Source of the DNA: Neisseriaceae bacterium
GTDB lineage: Bacteria; Pseudomonadota; Gammaproteobacteria; Burkholderiales; Neisseriaceae
Assembly: GCA_017934045.1 (NCBI GenBank)
Contig: JAGBKK010000001.1
Span: 1 to 62,346 of the forward strand
Direction: 5' to 3'
DNA: 62,346 bases
Positions 1 to 9,148 of the stretch are shown here, one piece after another (position 1 is the first letter of the stretch; each line of letters starts with the position of its first letter). Position numbers and translations under genes: made by a program. The notes below the pieces were generated by a model. It was not told the origin of the DNA, made no database searches, and worked only from the letters and a program-made list of their open reading frames with translations.

Positions 1-1191
1 CTTGTCCTTCAGGCAAGCCACAAGCACGACCCACCATTTTTTGTGCCAAAGAGAAACCGCGTCCTGTGTCGGCAGGATTGTTAGGCAACCTGAAAACTTC
101 GCTGGCAGGTAAGCCCAACGCTTCGCGTGCTTTGGCAGTCAAGCCACGACCGATAATCAAGTTAATGCGACCGCCTGCTTGCACTTCGTCTAACAAAACT
201 TGCGAATTAAGTTGAAACTCGGCAATCACTTCACCGTTTTTCAAAATTTTGCCTTCATACGGCAAATATCAACCACATCGCCCATATTCATTTTGGAAAC
301 ATCAACTTCAATCGGTAATGCACCTGAATCTTCTTGGGTATTGAAGAAAATCGGTGCGATTTTACCGCCCAAGCACACGCCGCCAAAGCGTTTGTTCGGC
401 ACAAACGGAATATCTTGACCTGTATGCCAAATCACTGAATTGGTTGCGGATTTGCGTGAAGAACCTGTACCAACCACATCGCCCACATAGGCGACTAAAT
501 TGCCTTTGGCTTTTAATTCTTCCAAAGTTTTAATGGGTCCCACTTCGCCTGATTTATCAGGCGTAATGCCGTCTCTGGGGTTTTTCAACATTGCCAAAGC
601 GTGCAAGGGAATATCAGGACGACTCCATGCGTCAGGAGCAGGTGATAAATCGTCCGTATTGGTTTCGCCTGATACTTTGAACACGGTTACGGTGATTTTT
701 TCAGCAACTTTCGGACGGCTGGTAAACCATTCAGCGTCTGCCCAAGATTGCAACACCGCGCGTGCGTTAGCATTGCCTTTATCGGCTTTTTCTTTCACAT
801 CGTTAAATGCGTCAAACATCAACAAAGTGTGTTTTAAGCCATTAGCAGCAATCGCTCCTAATTTTGCGTCATCAAGTAAATCAATCAAAGGTTTAATGTT
901 ATAACCGCCCAACATAGTGCCAAGCAATTCAGTGGCTTTTTCAGGCGAAACCAAAGGCGATTTCAGGCTGCCTTTGGCGATATTTGCCAAAAATTCGGCT
1001 TTCACTTTGGACGCATCATCAACACCAGGTGGCACACGGTGCGACAACAAATGCACCAAAAAGTCTTCTTCACCTTTTGGCGGATTTTGTAATAATTCAA
1101 CTAAACCTGCGGTTTGTTCCGCAGACAACGCCAACGCAGGAATGCCCAAGGCTTCACGCTCTGCGGCGGCTTTGCGATATTCTGCTAACAT
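1..1191 (-). pseudogene. acnB: Aconitate hydratase B, 5' part, frameshifted and cut by the window edge
   Basis: AcnB interconverts citrate and isocitrate in the TCA cycle with a 4Fe-4S cluster. The first ~310 residues match the family closely: N-terminal HEAT-like domain (PPGVDDASKVKAEFLANIAK), then TVFKVSGETNTDDLSPAPDA and YVGDVVGTGSSRKSATNSV of the swivel domain. The ATG at 1191 is chosen because AAAGGA lies just upstream; an open stretch reaching 1392 has no such support. After GDVVDI (about 262-266) the frame runs into TGA at 241, but the homology continues without a gap in another frame (PYEGKILKNGEVIAEF through IIGRGLTAKAREALGL to the window edge). One base seems to be missing. For a central metabolic gene a sequencing error is as likely as a real mutation. 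The remainder lies outside the window. Confidence 0.85.
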
Positions 1192-1337
1192 AGTTTGTTC
1201 CTTTTGACAAGAATGAACGATAGTGGATTGTTTGAGTACGAATACTCGAAAAAAGCGGTCAATGATAACACAAAACAGGGTTGCTGTTGGTGGATTGTCG
1301 CTATGAAAAAAGGGTGGATAAATTATTTTTATTAAGT

Positions 1338-2144
1338 TCAGGCAGCCTGAAACAACTGCAAAGCAATCACGGTTAAGCCGACAATCGCACAATAAATACC
1401 GAAATACACCAATTTACCGCGTTTGACGATGCTAATCATCAACTTGCACGCCAAGCAACCGCTGATAAAGGCAGCGATAAAACCCACCGTCAAGGGCAAA
1501 GGTTCTATGCCACCAAACACTTCTTGCCCTTTGATTGCTTTCACAATGTCCAACAAGGCTTCGCCCAAAATCGGCGGAATCACCATTAAAAAGGAAAATT
1601 GTGCGAGTGTTTCTTTTTTATTGCCCAACAATAAGCCTGTGGCAATGGTGCTGCCTGAACGCGATACACCAGGCAACACCGCAACTGCTTGTGCCAAGCC
1701 GATGATAAAAGCGTCTTTTTTGGAAATGGTTTCTTTAATGCGTGGTTTGGCGTAGTAACTGAAAATCAGCAGTGTAGCGGTAATTAGCAAGCAACAGCCG
1801 ACAACAAGTAAGCCACTGCCGAAAATTTGTTCGACATAATCTTTGAAAAACACACCGATAATGCCAATGGGAATCATAGAAATCAGAATATTCACCACAT
1901 ATTGTGTTTCGGCATTGTTTTGAAATTTGAATAAGCCTTTGAAAATCCAAGAAATTTCTTTCCACAAAATCACCAAAGTGGAAAGCACGGTTGCCACATG
2001 CACGGCAACGGTGAAAGCCAAATTTTCACTGCCTTGAATGCCAAACAGATTGGCACCAATGGCTAAATGCCCACTGCTGCTGACGGGCAAATATTCGGTT
2101 AGCCCTTGAATAATGCCTAAAATTAACGCTTGTATCCAGTCCAT
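1338..2144 (-). CDS. uppP: Undecaprenyl-diphosphate phosphatase (UppP/BacA)
   Basis: Integral membrane phosphatase that recycles undecaprenyl pyrophosphate to the monophosphate carrier used for peptidoglycan and surface glycans; it confers basal bacitracin tolerance. The 268-residue length is normal. Family motifs are present: [15 protein letters not shown] near residue 14 (catalytic region with E17) and [10 protein letters not shown] near residue 160, with about eight hydrophobic segments. The gene ends in ...LFQAA followed by TGA, and these last codons come from a DNA uptake sequence (1337-1351), so the uptake motif supplies the stop codon. It stands alone on the minus strand between acnB and a lipoprotein gene. 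Confidence 0.95.
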   Translation of the reverse strand: MDWIQALILGIIQGLTEYLPVSSSGHLAIGANLFGIQGSENLAFTVAVHVATVLSTLVILWKEISWIFKGLFKFQNNAETQYVVNILISMIPIGIIGVFFKDYVEQIFGSGLLVVGCCLLITATLLIFSYYAKPRIKETISKKDAFIIGLAQAVAVLPGVSRSGSTIATGLLLGNKKETLAQFSFLMVIPPILGEALLDIVKAIKGQEVFGGIEPLPLTVGFIAAFISGCLACKLMISIVKRGKLVYFGIYCAIVGLTVIALQLFQAA

Positions 2145-2163
2145 AATATTTTCTCTATGTTGT

Positions 2164-2178
2164 TTCAGGCTGCCTGAA
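2164..2178. repeat. DNA uptake sequence family (representative copy)
   Basis: The 15-mer TTCAGGC-W-GCCTGAA is a palindrome with 7-bp arms around one A/T. I counted 53 perfect copies by eye, starting at: 1337, 2164, 2834, 3097, 3965, 6047, 6916, 8569, 9074, 9706, 11164, 12947, 14676, 17428, 18315, 18800, 20165, 20894, 22046, 22384, 23823, 24170, 24940, 25961, 26509, 31669, 32714, 33423, 34400, 35494, 35605, 37167, 38443, 38889, 39996, 42046, 42246, 43077, 43447, 44608, 45087, 45956, 49436, 49571, 51720, 54410, 55147, 55380, 56410, 57773, 58469, 59029, 60961. Variants (for example at 27258, 29164, 29694, 46842, 51828, 60886) are also present. The 12-bp core matches known Neisseriaceae uptake signals recognised by the type IV pilus protein ComP. 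Confidence 0.95.
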
Positions 2179-2185
2179 AGATTGA

Positions 2186-2812
2186 TTATTGAGCTTTTTT
2201 ACACGATTTTGGTTTTTCAATCTCAATCGGTCGGCTGTAATATTGTCCATTTTCGTCCAAACCAAATTCTTCGACTTTGGTGGCACACTGTCTTTCATAA
2301 CTGGTGTATTTCACCACCTTATGCGTCATTTCATAATTTTTATCTTTTTGTGGAACAAATGTAATCAGTGTTGGACAACTTTTCCCATCAGGCATATCAG
2401 CAACAACCAATGTTGTCGGTTTTCCAGCACGCACTTTCACTTCTGCATAATCGTATTCATCTTTAATTTTAGAAGTCCAGTTAGACGGCTTGGGTAAGCC
2501 TAAATCAATCACTCGTTTCGGTGCTTTAAAACGGGCAGGAGTAAAATTTTCTTTTACATTCACAACTGCATAATGACTAAACATTTTATTACCAGAAAAA
2601 GGAGCAAACATTCCTTTGGTTAATATGCTCCCTGAAACACAATCCGTTTCAGGATAAAGCCCTTTGTTCTTCGGATTAGTGATAAAACGAACATAGGCAA
2701 TATCGCCGTCTGTGGGTTCAACATATTGATTAGGTGTGCCGATATGTTCCAAAGAACTACACGCCGAAAGTACACTGATTGCGAATAGGGATAAAAATAA
2801 TTTTTTCATCAT
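2186..2812 (-). CDS. Uncharacterised lipoprotein
   Basis: 208 residues with a lipoprotein signal peptide: MMKK, a hydrophobic stretch and the lipobox LSAC with the lipidated cysteine near residue 18. The mature part is soluble, rich in charged residues and has four further cysteines (DCVSG, KSCPT, RQCAT, KSCKK) that could form disulfides in the periplasm. I do not recognise a family. It is preceded and followed by uptake sequences (2164-2178 and 2834-2848), so it is probably transcribed on its own. Confidence 0.75.
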   Translation of the reverse strand: MMKKLFLSLFAISVLSACSSLEHIGTPNQYVEPTDGDIAYVRFITNPKNKGLYPETDCVSGSILTKGMFAPFSGNKMFSHYAVVNVKENFTPARFKAPKRVIDLGLPKPSNWTSKIKDEYDYAEVKVRAGKPTTLVVADMPDGKSCPTLITFVPQKDKNYEMTHKVVKYTSYERQCATKVEEFGLDENGQYYSRPIEIEKPKSCKKAQ

Positions 2813-2960
2813 TTTTCTTAAATAAATAATCTTTCAGGCTGCCTGAAACAATTTTGTCTCATTCAGCGTAGGCAACAGTTGCCCACCCTACGGCACTGCC
2901 TGAAATGAAGTTCGGCATAAGCCAAAATATTTTTGCATTACCGTTTTATGGATAGGCTAC

Positions 2961-2989
2961 CTGAATTTTCGGCTATATCGAAAATTCAG
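2961..2989. repeat. Perfect 11-bp inverted repeat
   Basis: CTGAATTTTCG at 2961-2971 is the exact reverse complement of 2979-2989, with a 7-base loop. It directly abuts the CATTGCGAG-type hairpin repeat. There is no T-run, so a terminator role is not supported. Confidence 0.7.
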
Positions 2990-3030
2990 AGATTGCCACG
3001 CCGTGATTTTATCACGGTTCGCAATGACGA
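2989..3030 (-). repeat. CATTGCGAG hairpin repeat, copy 1
   Basis: Read on the minus strand it has the outer arms TCATTGCGA... and ...GTGGCAATCTC seen also at 55078-55121 and 55171-55211. The inner stem here is CCGTGAT/ATCACGG, different from the other two copies but still self-complementary. Confidence 0.75.
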
Positions 3031-3131
3031 TATGGTGTTTCAGGCAGCCTAAAAACAAAATGCGTGGGCAACAAGTTGCCCGCCTTACGGCTATGTTTCA
3101 GGCAGCCTGAAAATATAATATAAACAAAGCA

Positions 3132-3623
3132 TTAAGCCTGTTTATTGGCTTCTTGTTGAGCCATCGCTTCGCGTTGTTGGCGATACATTTCGTCAAAATT
3201 AAGCGGTGCTAAATACACAGGCATAAAGCCTGCACGCGTTACCAAATTGCTGATTTCTTCGCGTGCGTATGGGAAAAGAATGTTCGGGCAAGTAACATTC
3301 AGCAGCACTTCCAACGCTTCGGTGGGGAAGTTTTGAGCCAAGAAAATGCCCGCACTCACCACTTCCACCAAGAACATGGTGTTTTTCTCTTTGGTTTCTT
3401 CCAAAGTGGCAGTGAGCGTGGCGTGCAAGGACACTTCATAAAAACCATCGTCCAAAGCACGAGACGCAATGGCGATTTTTATGTCCAATTCAGGTTGCGT
3501 ACGCGTGCGAAACACTTCGGGTGCGTGCGGCACTTCCAAAGACGCATTTTTAATGTACAGTTTTTCAATATTAAACGCAGGTTGACCTGCTTCATCTGTT
3601 GCTACTGCTGGATTTTCAGCCAT
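3132..3623 (-). CDS. secB: Protein-export chaperone SecB
   Basis: Tetrameric cytosolic chaperone that keeps preproteins unfolded and delivers them to SecA. At 163 residues it has the normal size; recognisable parts are FNIEKLYIKNASLEVPHAP near the N-terminus and LNVTCPNILFPYAREEIS followed by TRAGFMPVYLAPLNF near the C-terminus. The gene is 23 nt downstream of grxC on the same strand, the usual grxC-secB operon. The start at 3623 is preceded by AAGGAA. Confidence 0.97.
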   Translation of the reverse strand: MAENPAVATDEAGQPAFNIEKLYIKNASLEVPHAPEVFRTRTQPELDIKIAIASRALDDGFYEVSLHATLTATLEETKEKNTMFLVEVVSAGIFLAQNFPTEALEVLLNVTCPNILFPYAREEISNLVTRAGFMPVYLAPLNFDEMYRQQREAMAQQEANKQA

Positions 3624-3646
3624 AATATCAATTCCTTATGAAAAGT

Positions 3647-3901
3647 TTATTGTAAAAGATGATCTAATTGACCTTGCCGATTGAGTGCATTCAAATCATC
3701 AAAACCACCAATATGTGTTTGCCCAATAAAAATTTGCGGTACACTTCTACGCCCTGTTTTTTGTATCATTTCTGTGCGTTGGTCGGGGTGTAAATCAATG
3801 CGAATTTCCTCCCATTCAGTAACGCCTTTTTGCTTGAACAAATTTTTCGCCATTGTGCAGTAAGGGCAGAACGCCGTTGTGTAAATTTTAATCTGTGGCA
3901 T
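3647..3901 (-). CDS. grxC: Glutaredoxin 3
   Basis: 84-residue glutathione-dependent disulfide reductase of the cytosol. The CPYC active site is at residues 12-15, TRRSVPQIF-type cis-proline segment (GRRSVPQIFIGQ) near residue 50, and the glutathione-binding GGFDDL near 66. It is the first gene of a two-gene operon with secB (23-nt gap). Confidence 0.96.
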   Translation of the reverse strand: MPQIKIYTTAFCPYCTMAKNLFKQKGVTEWEEIRIDLHPDQRTEMIQKTGRRSVPQIFIGQTHIGGFDDLNALNRQGQLDHLLQ

Positions 3902-3995
3902 TTGAATAACTCATAAAAGGCGGAATTTTACACGATTTTCATTGATATTGCGTGGCAATATTTTTTCAGGCTGCCTGAAAGAATAGGGCGTTTAT

Positions 3996-4004
3996 TGATA
4001 TAAT
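3996..4004 (+). promoter_or_regulatory. Extended -10 promoter before lapB
   Basis: TGaTATAAT at 3996-4004 is a perfect extended -10 element about 35 nt upstream of the lapB ATG. No good -35 is visible, as expected for this promoter class; an uptake sequence sits just upstream (3965-3979). Confidence 0.5.
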
Positions 4005-4038
4005 GACCAATCAACTTCAAATGATTGTGTTGTGAATA

Positions 4039-5226
4039 ATGGATAATATCGATTTAGGCTGGTGGTTATTATTATTTATTTTGCCGTTTTTCTTTGCACT
4101 CGGCTGGTTTGCTGCACGCATTGATATGAAAATTGTGTTAAAGCAAGCCAAGTCCATACCTGATGGTTTATATCAAAGTTTAGATGCCTTAATCGACCGC
4201 AAAACCAATACGGCTGCTTTGGCATTAAGCGAAGTGGTGGAACAAACGCAAGATGCCAAAACCGATATTACCGCTTATGAATTGGGTTTAAGTTTGGGCA
4301 AACTCTATCGCTTGCGTGGCGAAAATGATAAAGCCATTGCACTCCACCAAAAACTTTTAAAATCCCCAGATTTGGTGGGCGAACGCCGTCATATTTTACA
4401 ATTCGAATTGGGACAAGATTTTCAACAAGCAGGTTTGGTGGATCGAGCCGAACAACAATTTGAACAGTTGGCAAACACCGAAATGGCGAAAGATGCCGAT
4501 GAAGTGTTGTTAAACATTTATCAACAAGACCGTGATTGGCAAAAAGCCATTGCCACTGCCACCAAATTAGCCCATGACGAAACCACTTATCAATTTGAAA
4601 TTGCTCAATTTTATTGTGAATTAGCCCAAGCGGCTTTATTTCGTTCAGATTACGACACCGCACGCAATCACACGCGTGCGGCGTTAATTGCTAATCGCAA
4701 ATGTACGCGTGCCAATATGATTTTGGGTGATATTGAAAGCAAACAAAACCATTTTCAGGCAGCCATTGACGCATACAGTGCCATTGAACAACAAAATCAC
4801 GATTATTTAAGTATGGTGGGCGAACGCCTGTTTGACGCATACGCCGCACTCAATAAATCAAGCGAGGGTTTAGATGTTTTATTGGGCTATATGAAAACCT
4901 TTCCACATTTAGATTTAATCAATCTCATTTACGAAAAAGCGGTTTTATTGTATGACGAACACAAAGCCGCAGAAATGACGGTGGATTTGGTACGACAACT
5001 GCCTAATTTAATTGGCGTTTATCGTTTAATCAGTATAAAAATCAGCGACTTACCGAATCAATGGAAAATGGACGCAGATATGATTCGCAGTGTGATTGGG
5101 CGATATGTGCAGAAGTCGATGATGTATCGTTGTCGCCATTGTCATTTTAAATCACAAGTCTTTTTTTGGCATTGCCCTGCGTGCAACCGTTGGGAAACTT
5201 TTACCCCCAATCGTATTGAAGTTTAA
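4039..5226 (+). CDS. lapB: Lipopolysaccharide assembly protein B (LapB/YciM)
   Basis: Inner-membrane TPR protein that coordinates lipopolysaccharide synthesis with export and promotes LpxC degradation by FtsH in enterobacteria. The 395-residue protein has one N-terminal membrane helix (WWLLLFILPFFFALGWFAA), a long helical TPR region (residues ~40-340), and a C-terminal rubredoxin-like metal knuckle with two CxxC pairs (CRHCHF and CPACNRW). Its stop codon overlaps the stop of the convergent gene at 5223. Confidence 0.93.
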   Translation: MDNIDLGWWLLLFILPFFFALGWFAARIDMKIVLKQAKSIPDGLYQSLDALIDRKTNTAALALSEVVEQTQDAKTDITAYELGLSLGKLYRLRGENDKAIALHQKLLKSPDLVGERRHILQFELGQDFQQAGLVDRAEQQFEQLANTEMAKDADEVLLNIYQQDRDWQKAIATATKLAHDETTYQFEIAQFYCELAQAALFRSDYDTARNHTRAALIANRKCTRANMILGDIESKQNHFQAAIDAYSAIEQQNHDYLSMVGERLFDAYAALNKSSEGLDVLLGYMKTFPHLDLINLIYEKAVLLYDEHKAAEMTVDLVRQLPNLIGVYRLISIKISDLPNQWKMDADMIRSVIGRYVQKSMMYRCRHCHFKSQVFFWHCPACNRWETFTPNRIEV

Positions 5227-5636
5227 GATTTTTGTGTTTTGCAATACACACGCAAACGGCGGCGACTGTCGGCATAGCACATATCAGGAAAAATGGCGTG
5301 GCGGTAAATTTTGCCTGTTTTTAAACTTCGCCAAATCAACAACATTAAATATTTACCATAAAAACTGTTGCGTTCTAATGCCACTTCAATACTTTCGTGC
5401 TGCACCGTAATCACAGCTTGTCGATTGGGACGAATTTCTAAATGTGTAATGCGATTGGCATTATATGCACTATATTGATAATGACCATATAACCAACTGA
5501 ATAATAATGGAAAAATAAGCCACCAATATATTGTATCCAAATAAAGCAGCACCATCAAAAGGGTGCTGATATGCAAAACGGCACACAAAATATGTGCCAT
5601 TTTAGAAATCGAATATTCAACCATTAACGGAGACAT
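5223..5636 (-). CDS. Small membrane protein, YgfX/CptA-like
   Basis: 137 residues with two adjacent hydrophobic helices (about residues 15-32 and 37-52) followed by a basic soluble tail. The layout, the tail (RSLKTGKIYRHAIFPDMCYAD) and the final RRRLRVYC resemble the YgfX/CptA family, whose members end in a DxxxRRLRVxL-type segment; the call is tentative. It is the last gene of a minus-strand run with 5655-6020 and 6072-6836, and its stop overlaps the lapB stop tail-to-tail. The start at 5636 lies right after a degenerate uptake sequence; a second ATG at 5624 is possible. Confidence 0.55.
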   Translation of the reverse strand: MSPLMVEYSISKMAHILCAVLHISTLLMVLLYLDTIYWWLIFPLLFSWLYGHYQYSAYNANRITHLEIRPNRQAVITVQHESIEVALERNSFYGKYLMLLIWRSLKTGKIYRHAIFPDMCYADSRRRLRVYCKTQKS

Positions 5637-5654
5637 TTAGGCTGCCTGAAATGA

Positions 5655-6020
5655 TTATTCATCGTCATCTTCGTCCAACTCATCGTCTTCTTCGGATTCT
5701 AAATCCACCACCATATCGTGAATTTCCACATCGAAAAATTCCCAAAATGCTTTTAACGACCTATCTTGTGGATAATCGTTTTCGTCCATTGCCCACGCGG
5801 ATAATTCGGCTTCAAAGATTTCTTCATATTTTTCGTCTATGTAAGCAATATTTTCTTCTGGGGTATCGGTTTCGGGAATTAAATAAACGGTTGCATTGGT
5901 GCGTAATTGTTCTAATGTAATCGATAAATCATCACCATTTTTTTGCGAGATGTGCATTAACCAATCTAAAAATTTTTGGGTTGGTCGAACGGTGGCGGCG
6001 GCAGTATTGACAATATACAT
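5655..6020 (-). CDS. Conserved acidic protein of unknown function
   Basis: 121 residues, strongly acidic, ending in a run of aspartate and glutamate (EEDDELDEDDDE). The pattern RPTQKFLDWL, then YIDEKYEEIFEAELSAW and ending WEFFDVEIHDMVVDLE is conserved among beta- and gamma-proteobacterial hypothetical proteins as I recall, but no function is known to me. No signal peptide or membrane helix, so cytosolic. It is 18 nt upstream of the small membrane-protein gene and probably co-transcribed with it. Confidence 0.75.
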   Translation of the reverse strand: MYIVNTAAATVRPTQKFLDWLMHISQKNGDDLSITLEQLRTNATVYLIPETDTPEENIAYIDEKYEEIFEAELSAWAMDENDYPQDRSLKAFWEFFDVEIHDMVVDLESEEDDELDEDDDE

Positions 6021-6071
6021 AATAAGTATCCTTTCATTAAAAAGTTTTCAGGCAGCCTGAATAAAAAACAA

Positions 6072-6836
6072 TTATTCAATACCTGCTTGTTGTTTAATAT
6101 CACTCATTGCTTGGCTTAAATGCAAACGCAAAGTGTCGTGTACCACTTCGTCTAATTCGGTGGGTAATTCGTGTTGCAACTGCCACGCCAAAGATGACAT
6201 ATAGCGTTGCAAAGCATTTTTAACCGCTCCTGCCACGGCTTGATTTAAATGCGGACGCAATTTTTCGGTTAATTGTTCAATTAACACTTGTTCGTCCATC
6301 ACCGCAACTTTTTGCTGTGTGGCAATCGGTGGTTCGATCACTTTAACCATATAAGTTGGTGCTTGTGAAACTTGCGGTGGTGTGGCAAATAAATCTTGCA
6401 CTTCGTCATAAGCGGTTTTGGTTTGTTGTCTGGTTTGTTCGTTCGTTGTTTTATTTTCTGCGGCGTTGTTTTCAGACGGTGTATCGTCTAAATATTCAAA
6501 AAAGTTTTCGCCTGCACTTTCCATTTGCAATTTTTCTTCAGGCGTTAAAATAACGGTATTATTACCATTCGGCTCGCCTTTGGATAATATATCTTCGGCG
6601 GTTTGTTGCCAAACATCGCCAAAAAGTACTTGCACGGAATTATCGTTTTCGTCATCAGCTAATAAATTGTGTTTTTTTTGCCATTCTTTTAAGTGTTGTT
6701 GAAAGGCTTTATTTTTGATGTCTTTTTCTTCGTCTGTGGGTGGTGGTGGCATTTCACCTTTTTTACCTGCACGAATATTTTGTTGTTGCTGTAATAATTG
6801 AATCCAACTTGGGTCTTGATTATCTTGATTACTCAT
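6072..6836 (-). CDS. Uncharacterised cytosolic protein
   Basis: 254 residues. The first ~170 are low-complexity and rich in Q, N, E and P (for example EMPPPPTDEEKD), probably disordered. The last ~75 form a helical domain starting VLIEQLTEKLRPHLNQAVAG and ending with HDTLRLHLSQAMSD, which looks like the conserved part. I cannot name a family. It heads the minus-strand group that runs down to 5223, separated from the next gene by an uptake sequence at 6047. Confidence 0.7.
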   Translation of the reverse strand: MSNQDNQDPSWIQLLQQQQNIRAGKKGEMPPPPTDEEKDIKNKAFQQHLKEWQKKHNLLADDENDNSVQVLFGDVWQQTAEDILSKGEPNGNNTVILTPEEKLQMESAGENFFEYLDDTPSENNAAENKTTNEQTRQQTKTAYDEVQDLFATPPQVSQAPTYMVKVIEPPIATQQKVAVMDEQVLIEQLTEKLRPHLNQAVAGAVKNALQRYMSSLAWQLQHELPTELDEVVHDTLRLHLSQAMSDIKQQAGIE

Positions 6837-6930
6837 TTTGTGTTGTGTCCGAAAAAGTGAAAAAGGTGTTTTATTTTAAAATGAATAGTCTATTTCTGTC
6901 AAAGTGATTGTATTTTTCAGGCAGCCTGAA

Positions 6931-6964
6931 AAAAAAATCCCAAACAATATTGTTTGGGATTTTT
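6931..6964 (-). terminator. Rho-independent terminator of the H-NS-like gene
   Basis: ATCCCAAACA and TGTTTGGGAT form a 10-bp stem at about 6938-6961. On the minus strand it is followed by a run of nine T, just after the H-NS-like stop codon at 6981. Confidence 0.85.
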
Positions 6965-6980
6965 AGGGTGTTTAACCAGT

Positions 6981-7280
6981 TTATTTAGCTGCCAAACTTT
7001 CTAATGAACGACCGCTTTTCAGTGCGTTTTCAACCCACAAAGGTTTGCGACCTTTGCCTGACCAAGTTTCGCCAGTGGTGGGATTAACATAGCGTTTGCG
7101 GTTGTTTAAGTACTCTTGAACATCAGCCAAAGAAACATTGTATTTGTCCATTTTGGCAACGATGTCGCGAATAACAGAGGCGCGTTGATTTTTCAATTTT
7201 GAAATTTCAGTCGCAATTTTTTGCTGTTGTTTGGCTAATTCAGCAATGCGTTTTTGGGTTTTTTGATCCAATTGTTCCAT
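6981..7280 (-). CDS. H-NS family nucleoid-associated protein
   Basis: 99-residue DNA-binding protein. The N-terminal half is a coiled coil for oligomerisation (IAELAKQQQKIATEISKLK); the C-terminal domain carries the family signature YVNPTTGETWSGKGRKPLWV, which contacts the DNA minor groove. Such proteins silence AT-rich, often acquired, DNA. This is relevant here because several AT-rich accessory genes lie in the window, though regulation of them is only an inference. A strong terminator follows the gene. Confidence 0.9.
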   Translation of the reverse strand: MEQLDQKTQKRIAELAKQQQKIATEISKLKNQRASVIRDIVAKMDKYNVSLADVQEYLNNRKRYVNPTTGETWSGKGRKPLWVENALKSGRSLESLAAK

Positions 7281-7441
7281 TATTTAACCTCATCTGGTTT
7301 GTTGAAAAAAATTCAATGTTTTTTCATTCTATCCAAATTTTTTTAATATCGCAATATTTATTTTATTTTTGACAAAATAAAATCGTTAATGTGTCATTTA
7401 TGGTACAATTTGCCCCTGTTTTTTTGGAGTTTATTTTTAAA

Positions 7442-9070
7442 ATGATCAGTACAAATAATTTGACAATGCAATTTGGTGAAAAGCCACTTTTTGAAAATGT
7501 ATCGGTTAAATTTGACGGTGGTAATCGTTATGGTTTAATTGGGGCAAATGGTTCGGGTAAATCCACTTTTATGAAAATTTTGGGCGGTGATTTAGAACCC
7601 ACCGCAGGCGAAGTGGCAATAGAAGCAGGCTTGCGTTTAGGTAAATTACGCCAAGATCAATTTGCGTATGAAGATAAAAGAGTTTTAGATGTGGTGTTAA
7701 TGGGTCATACGGAAATGTGGGCAGCGATGACCGAAAGAGACGCCATTTACGCCAACCCAAACGCCACCGAAGACGATTATATGCATGCTGCCGAATTAGA
7801 AGCGAAATTTGCCGAATATGACGGATATACTGCGGAAGCTCGTGCGGCAGAATTATTAGACGGTGTCGGTATTGAGCAATCTTTGCATAACGCCACAATG
7901 GCAGAAGTGGCACCTGGTTTTAAATTACGGGTTTTATTAGCCCAAGCTCTTTTTTCAAAACCTGATGTTTTGTTGTTAGATGAACCGACCAATAATTTGG
8001 ACATTAACACCATTCGCTGGTTAGAAGGGGTATTGAACGATTACGATTCTACGATGATTATTATTTCCCACGACCGCCATTTTTTAAATGAAGTTTGCAC
8101 GCATACGGCGGATGTGGATTATGGTGGCATTACGCTTTATCCAGGTAATTACGATGATTATATGTTAGCGTCCGCCCAAGCCAAAGAAAGGGCAATGCGA
8201 GATAACGCCAAAGCGAAAGAAAAATTACAAGAATTGCAAGAGTTTGTTGCCCGTTTTTCGGCAAATAAATCCAAAGCACGGCAAGCGACTTCTCGTCAAA
8301 AACAAGCGGATAAAATTAAAGCCGAAATGGTGGAAATTAAACCGTCATCTCGGCAAAATCCTTATATTCGATTTGTCGCTGACGAAAAAGCCAAGTTACA
8401 CCGTCAAGCGGTGGAAGTGGAAAATTTGGCTAAATCATTTGATAAAAAATTGTTTGAAAAACTGTCGTTTATCTTGGACGCAGGCGAAAGACTGGCAATT
8501 ATCGGTCCCAACGGTGCAGGAAAATCAACGCTATTAAAATTATTGGCAGGTGCATTTGACGAACACTATTCAGGCAGCCTGAACGCCGACAACGGCACAA
8601 TCAAATGGGCAGAAAAGGCTCAGATTGGCTACTACCCCCAAGACCACGAAAACGATTTTGATTGTGAGATGACGCTTACCGAATGGATGCGACAATGGGG
8701 ACGCGAAGGGGACGATGAACAAGTCATTCGTGGCACTTTGGGACGCCTACTCTTTGGCGGCAGTGAAGTGGGCAAACAGGTGAAAGTTCTGTCAGGCGGA
8801 GAGAAAGGCAGAATGCTGTATGGCAAACTCATCTTGCAACGCCCCAATATAATGATTATGGACGAACCCACAAACCATATGGATATGGAAAGCATTGAGT
8901 CCTTAAATATGGCGTTGGAAAAATACAGTGGCACGCTGATTTTCGTCTCCCACGACCGCCAGTTTGTGTCGTCATTAGCCACACAAATCATCGAATTAGA
9001 CGGCAAAGGCGGCTTTGATTACTATCAAGGCGGATACGAAGAGTATTTGGCAAAAAAGGGCTTGGTGTAA
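7442..9070 (+). CDS. ybiT: ABC-F family ATPase YbiT
   Basis: Cytosolic ABC-F protein with two ATPase domains and no membrane part; relatives act on ribosomes. It follows E. coli YbiT along its length: Walker A GANGSGKS near residue 36, [11 protein letters not shown], the linker rich in lysine and alanine ([20 protein letters not shown]), second Walker A GPNGAGKS, signature LSGGEKGRM and [21 protein letters not shown] take the ATG at 7442 with GGAG upstream; a GTG at 7391 would add 17 unmatched residues. An uptake sequence at 8569-8583 lies in frame and encodes SGSLN in the second domain. Confidence 0.9.
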   Translation: MISTNNLTMQFGEKPLFENVSVKFDGGNRYGLIGANGSGKSTFMKILGGDLEPTAGEVAIEAGLRLGKLRQDQFAYEDKRVLDVVLMGHTEMWAAMTERDAIYANPNATEDDYMHAAELEAKFAEYDGYTAEARAAELLDGVGIEQSLHNATMAEVAPGFKLRVLLAQALFSKPDVLLLDEPTNNLDINTIRWLEGVLNDYDSTMIIISHDRHFLNEVCTHTADVDYGGITLYPGNYDDYMLASAQAKERAMRDNAKAKEKLQELQEFVARFSANKSKARQATSRQKQADKIKAEMVEIKPSSRQNPYIRFVADEKAKLHRQAVEVENLAKSFDKKLFEKLSFILDAGERLAIIGPNGAGKSTLLKLLAGAFDEHYSGSLNADNGTIKWAEKAQIGYYPQDHENDFDCEMTLTEWMRQWGREGDDEQVIRGTLGRLLFGGSEVGKQVKVLSGGEKGRMLYGKLILQRPNIMIMDEPTNHMDMESIESLNMALEKYSGTLIFVSHDRQFVSSLATQIIELDGKGGFDYYQGGYEEYLAKKGLV

Positions 9071-9148
9071 AATTTCAGGCAGCCTGAAAAAATCGTAGGG
9101 TGGCTTTGCCAACCCACCAAAACGCCTGAAAACCATTAGGAGCAAACA

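Larger units (their letters stand above)
2813..3131. other. Gene-free spacer filled with repeats
   Basis: No coding sequence seen. It holds two perfect uptake sequences (2834, 3097), a degenerate one near 3040, two copies of the GTAGGGTGGGCAAC-type palindrome (about 2866-2892 and 3062-3090), a perfect 11-bp stem-loop (2961-2989) and one copy of the CATTGCGAG hairpin repeat (2989-3030). Confidence 0.8.

Noticed and set aside
500-1207. Plus-strand reading frames inside acnB
   Set aside because: Antisense shadows of a clearly recognised gene with no initiation signals.
7369-7409. TTGACA and TACAAT before ybiT as a promoter
   Set aside because: The spacer would be 29 bases, too long for a normal sigma-70 promoter.
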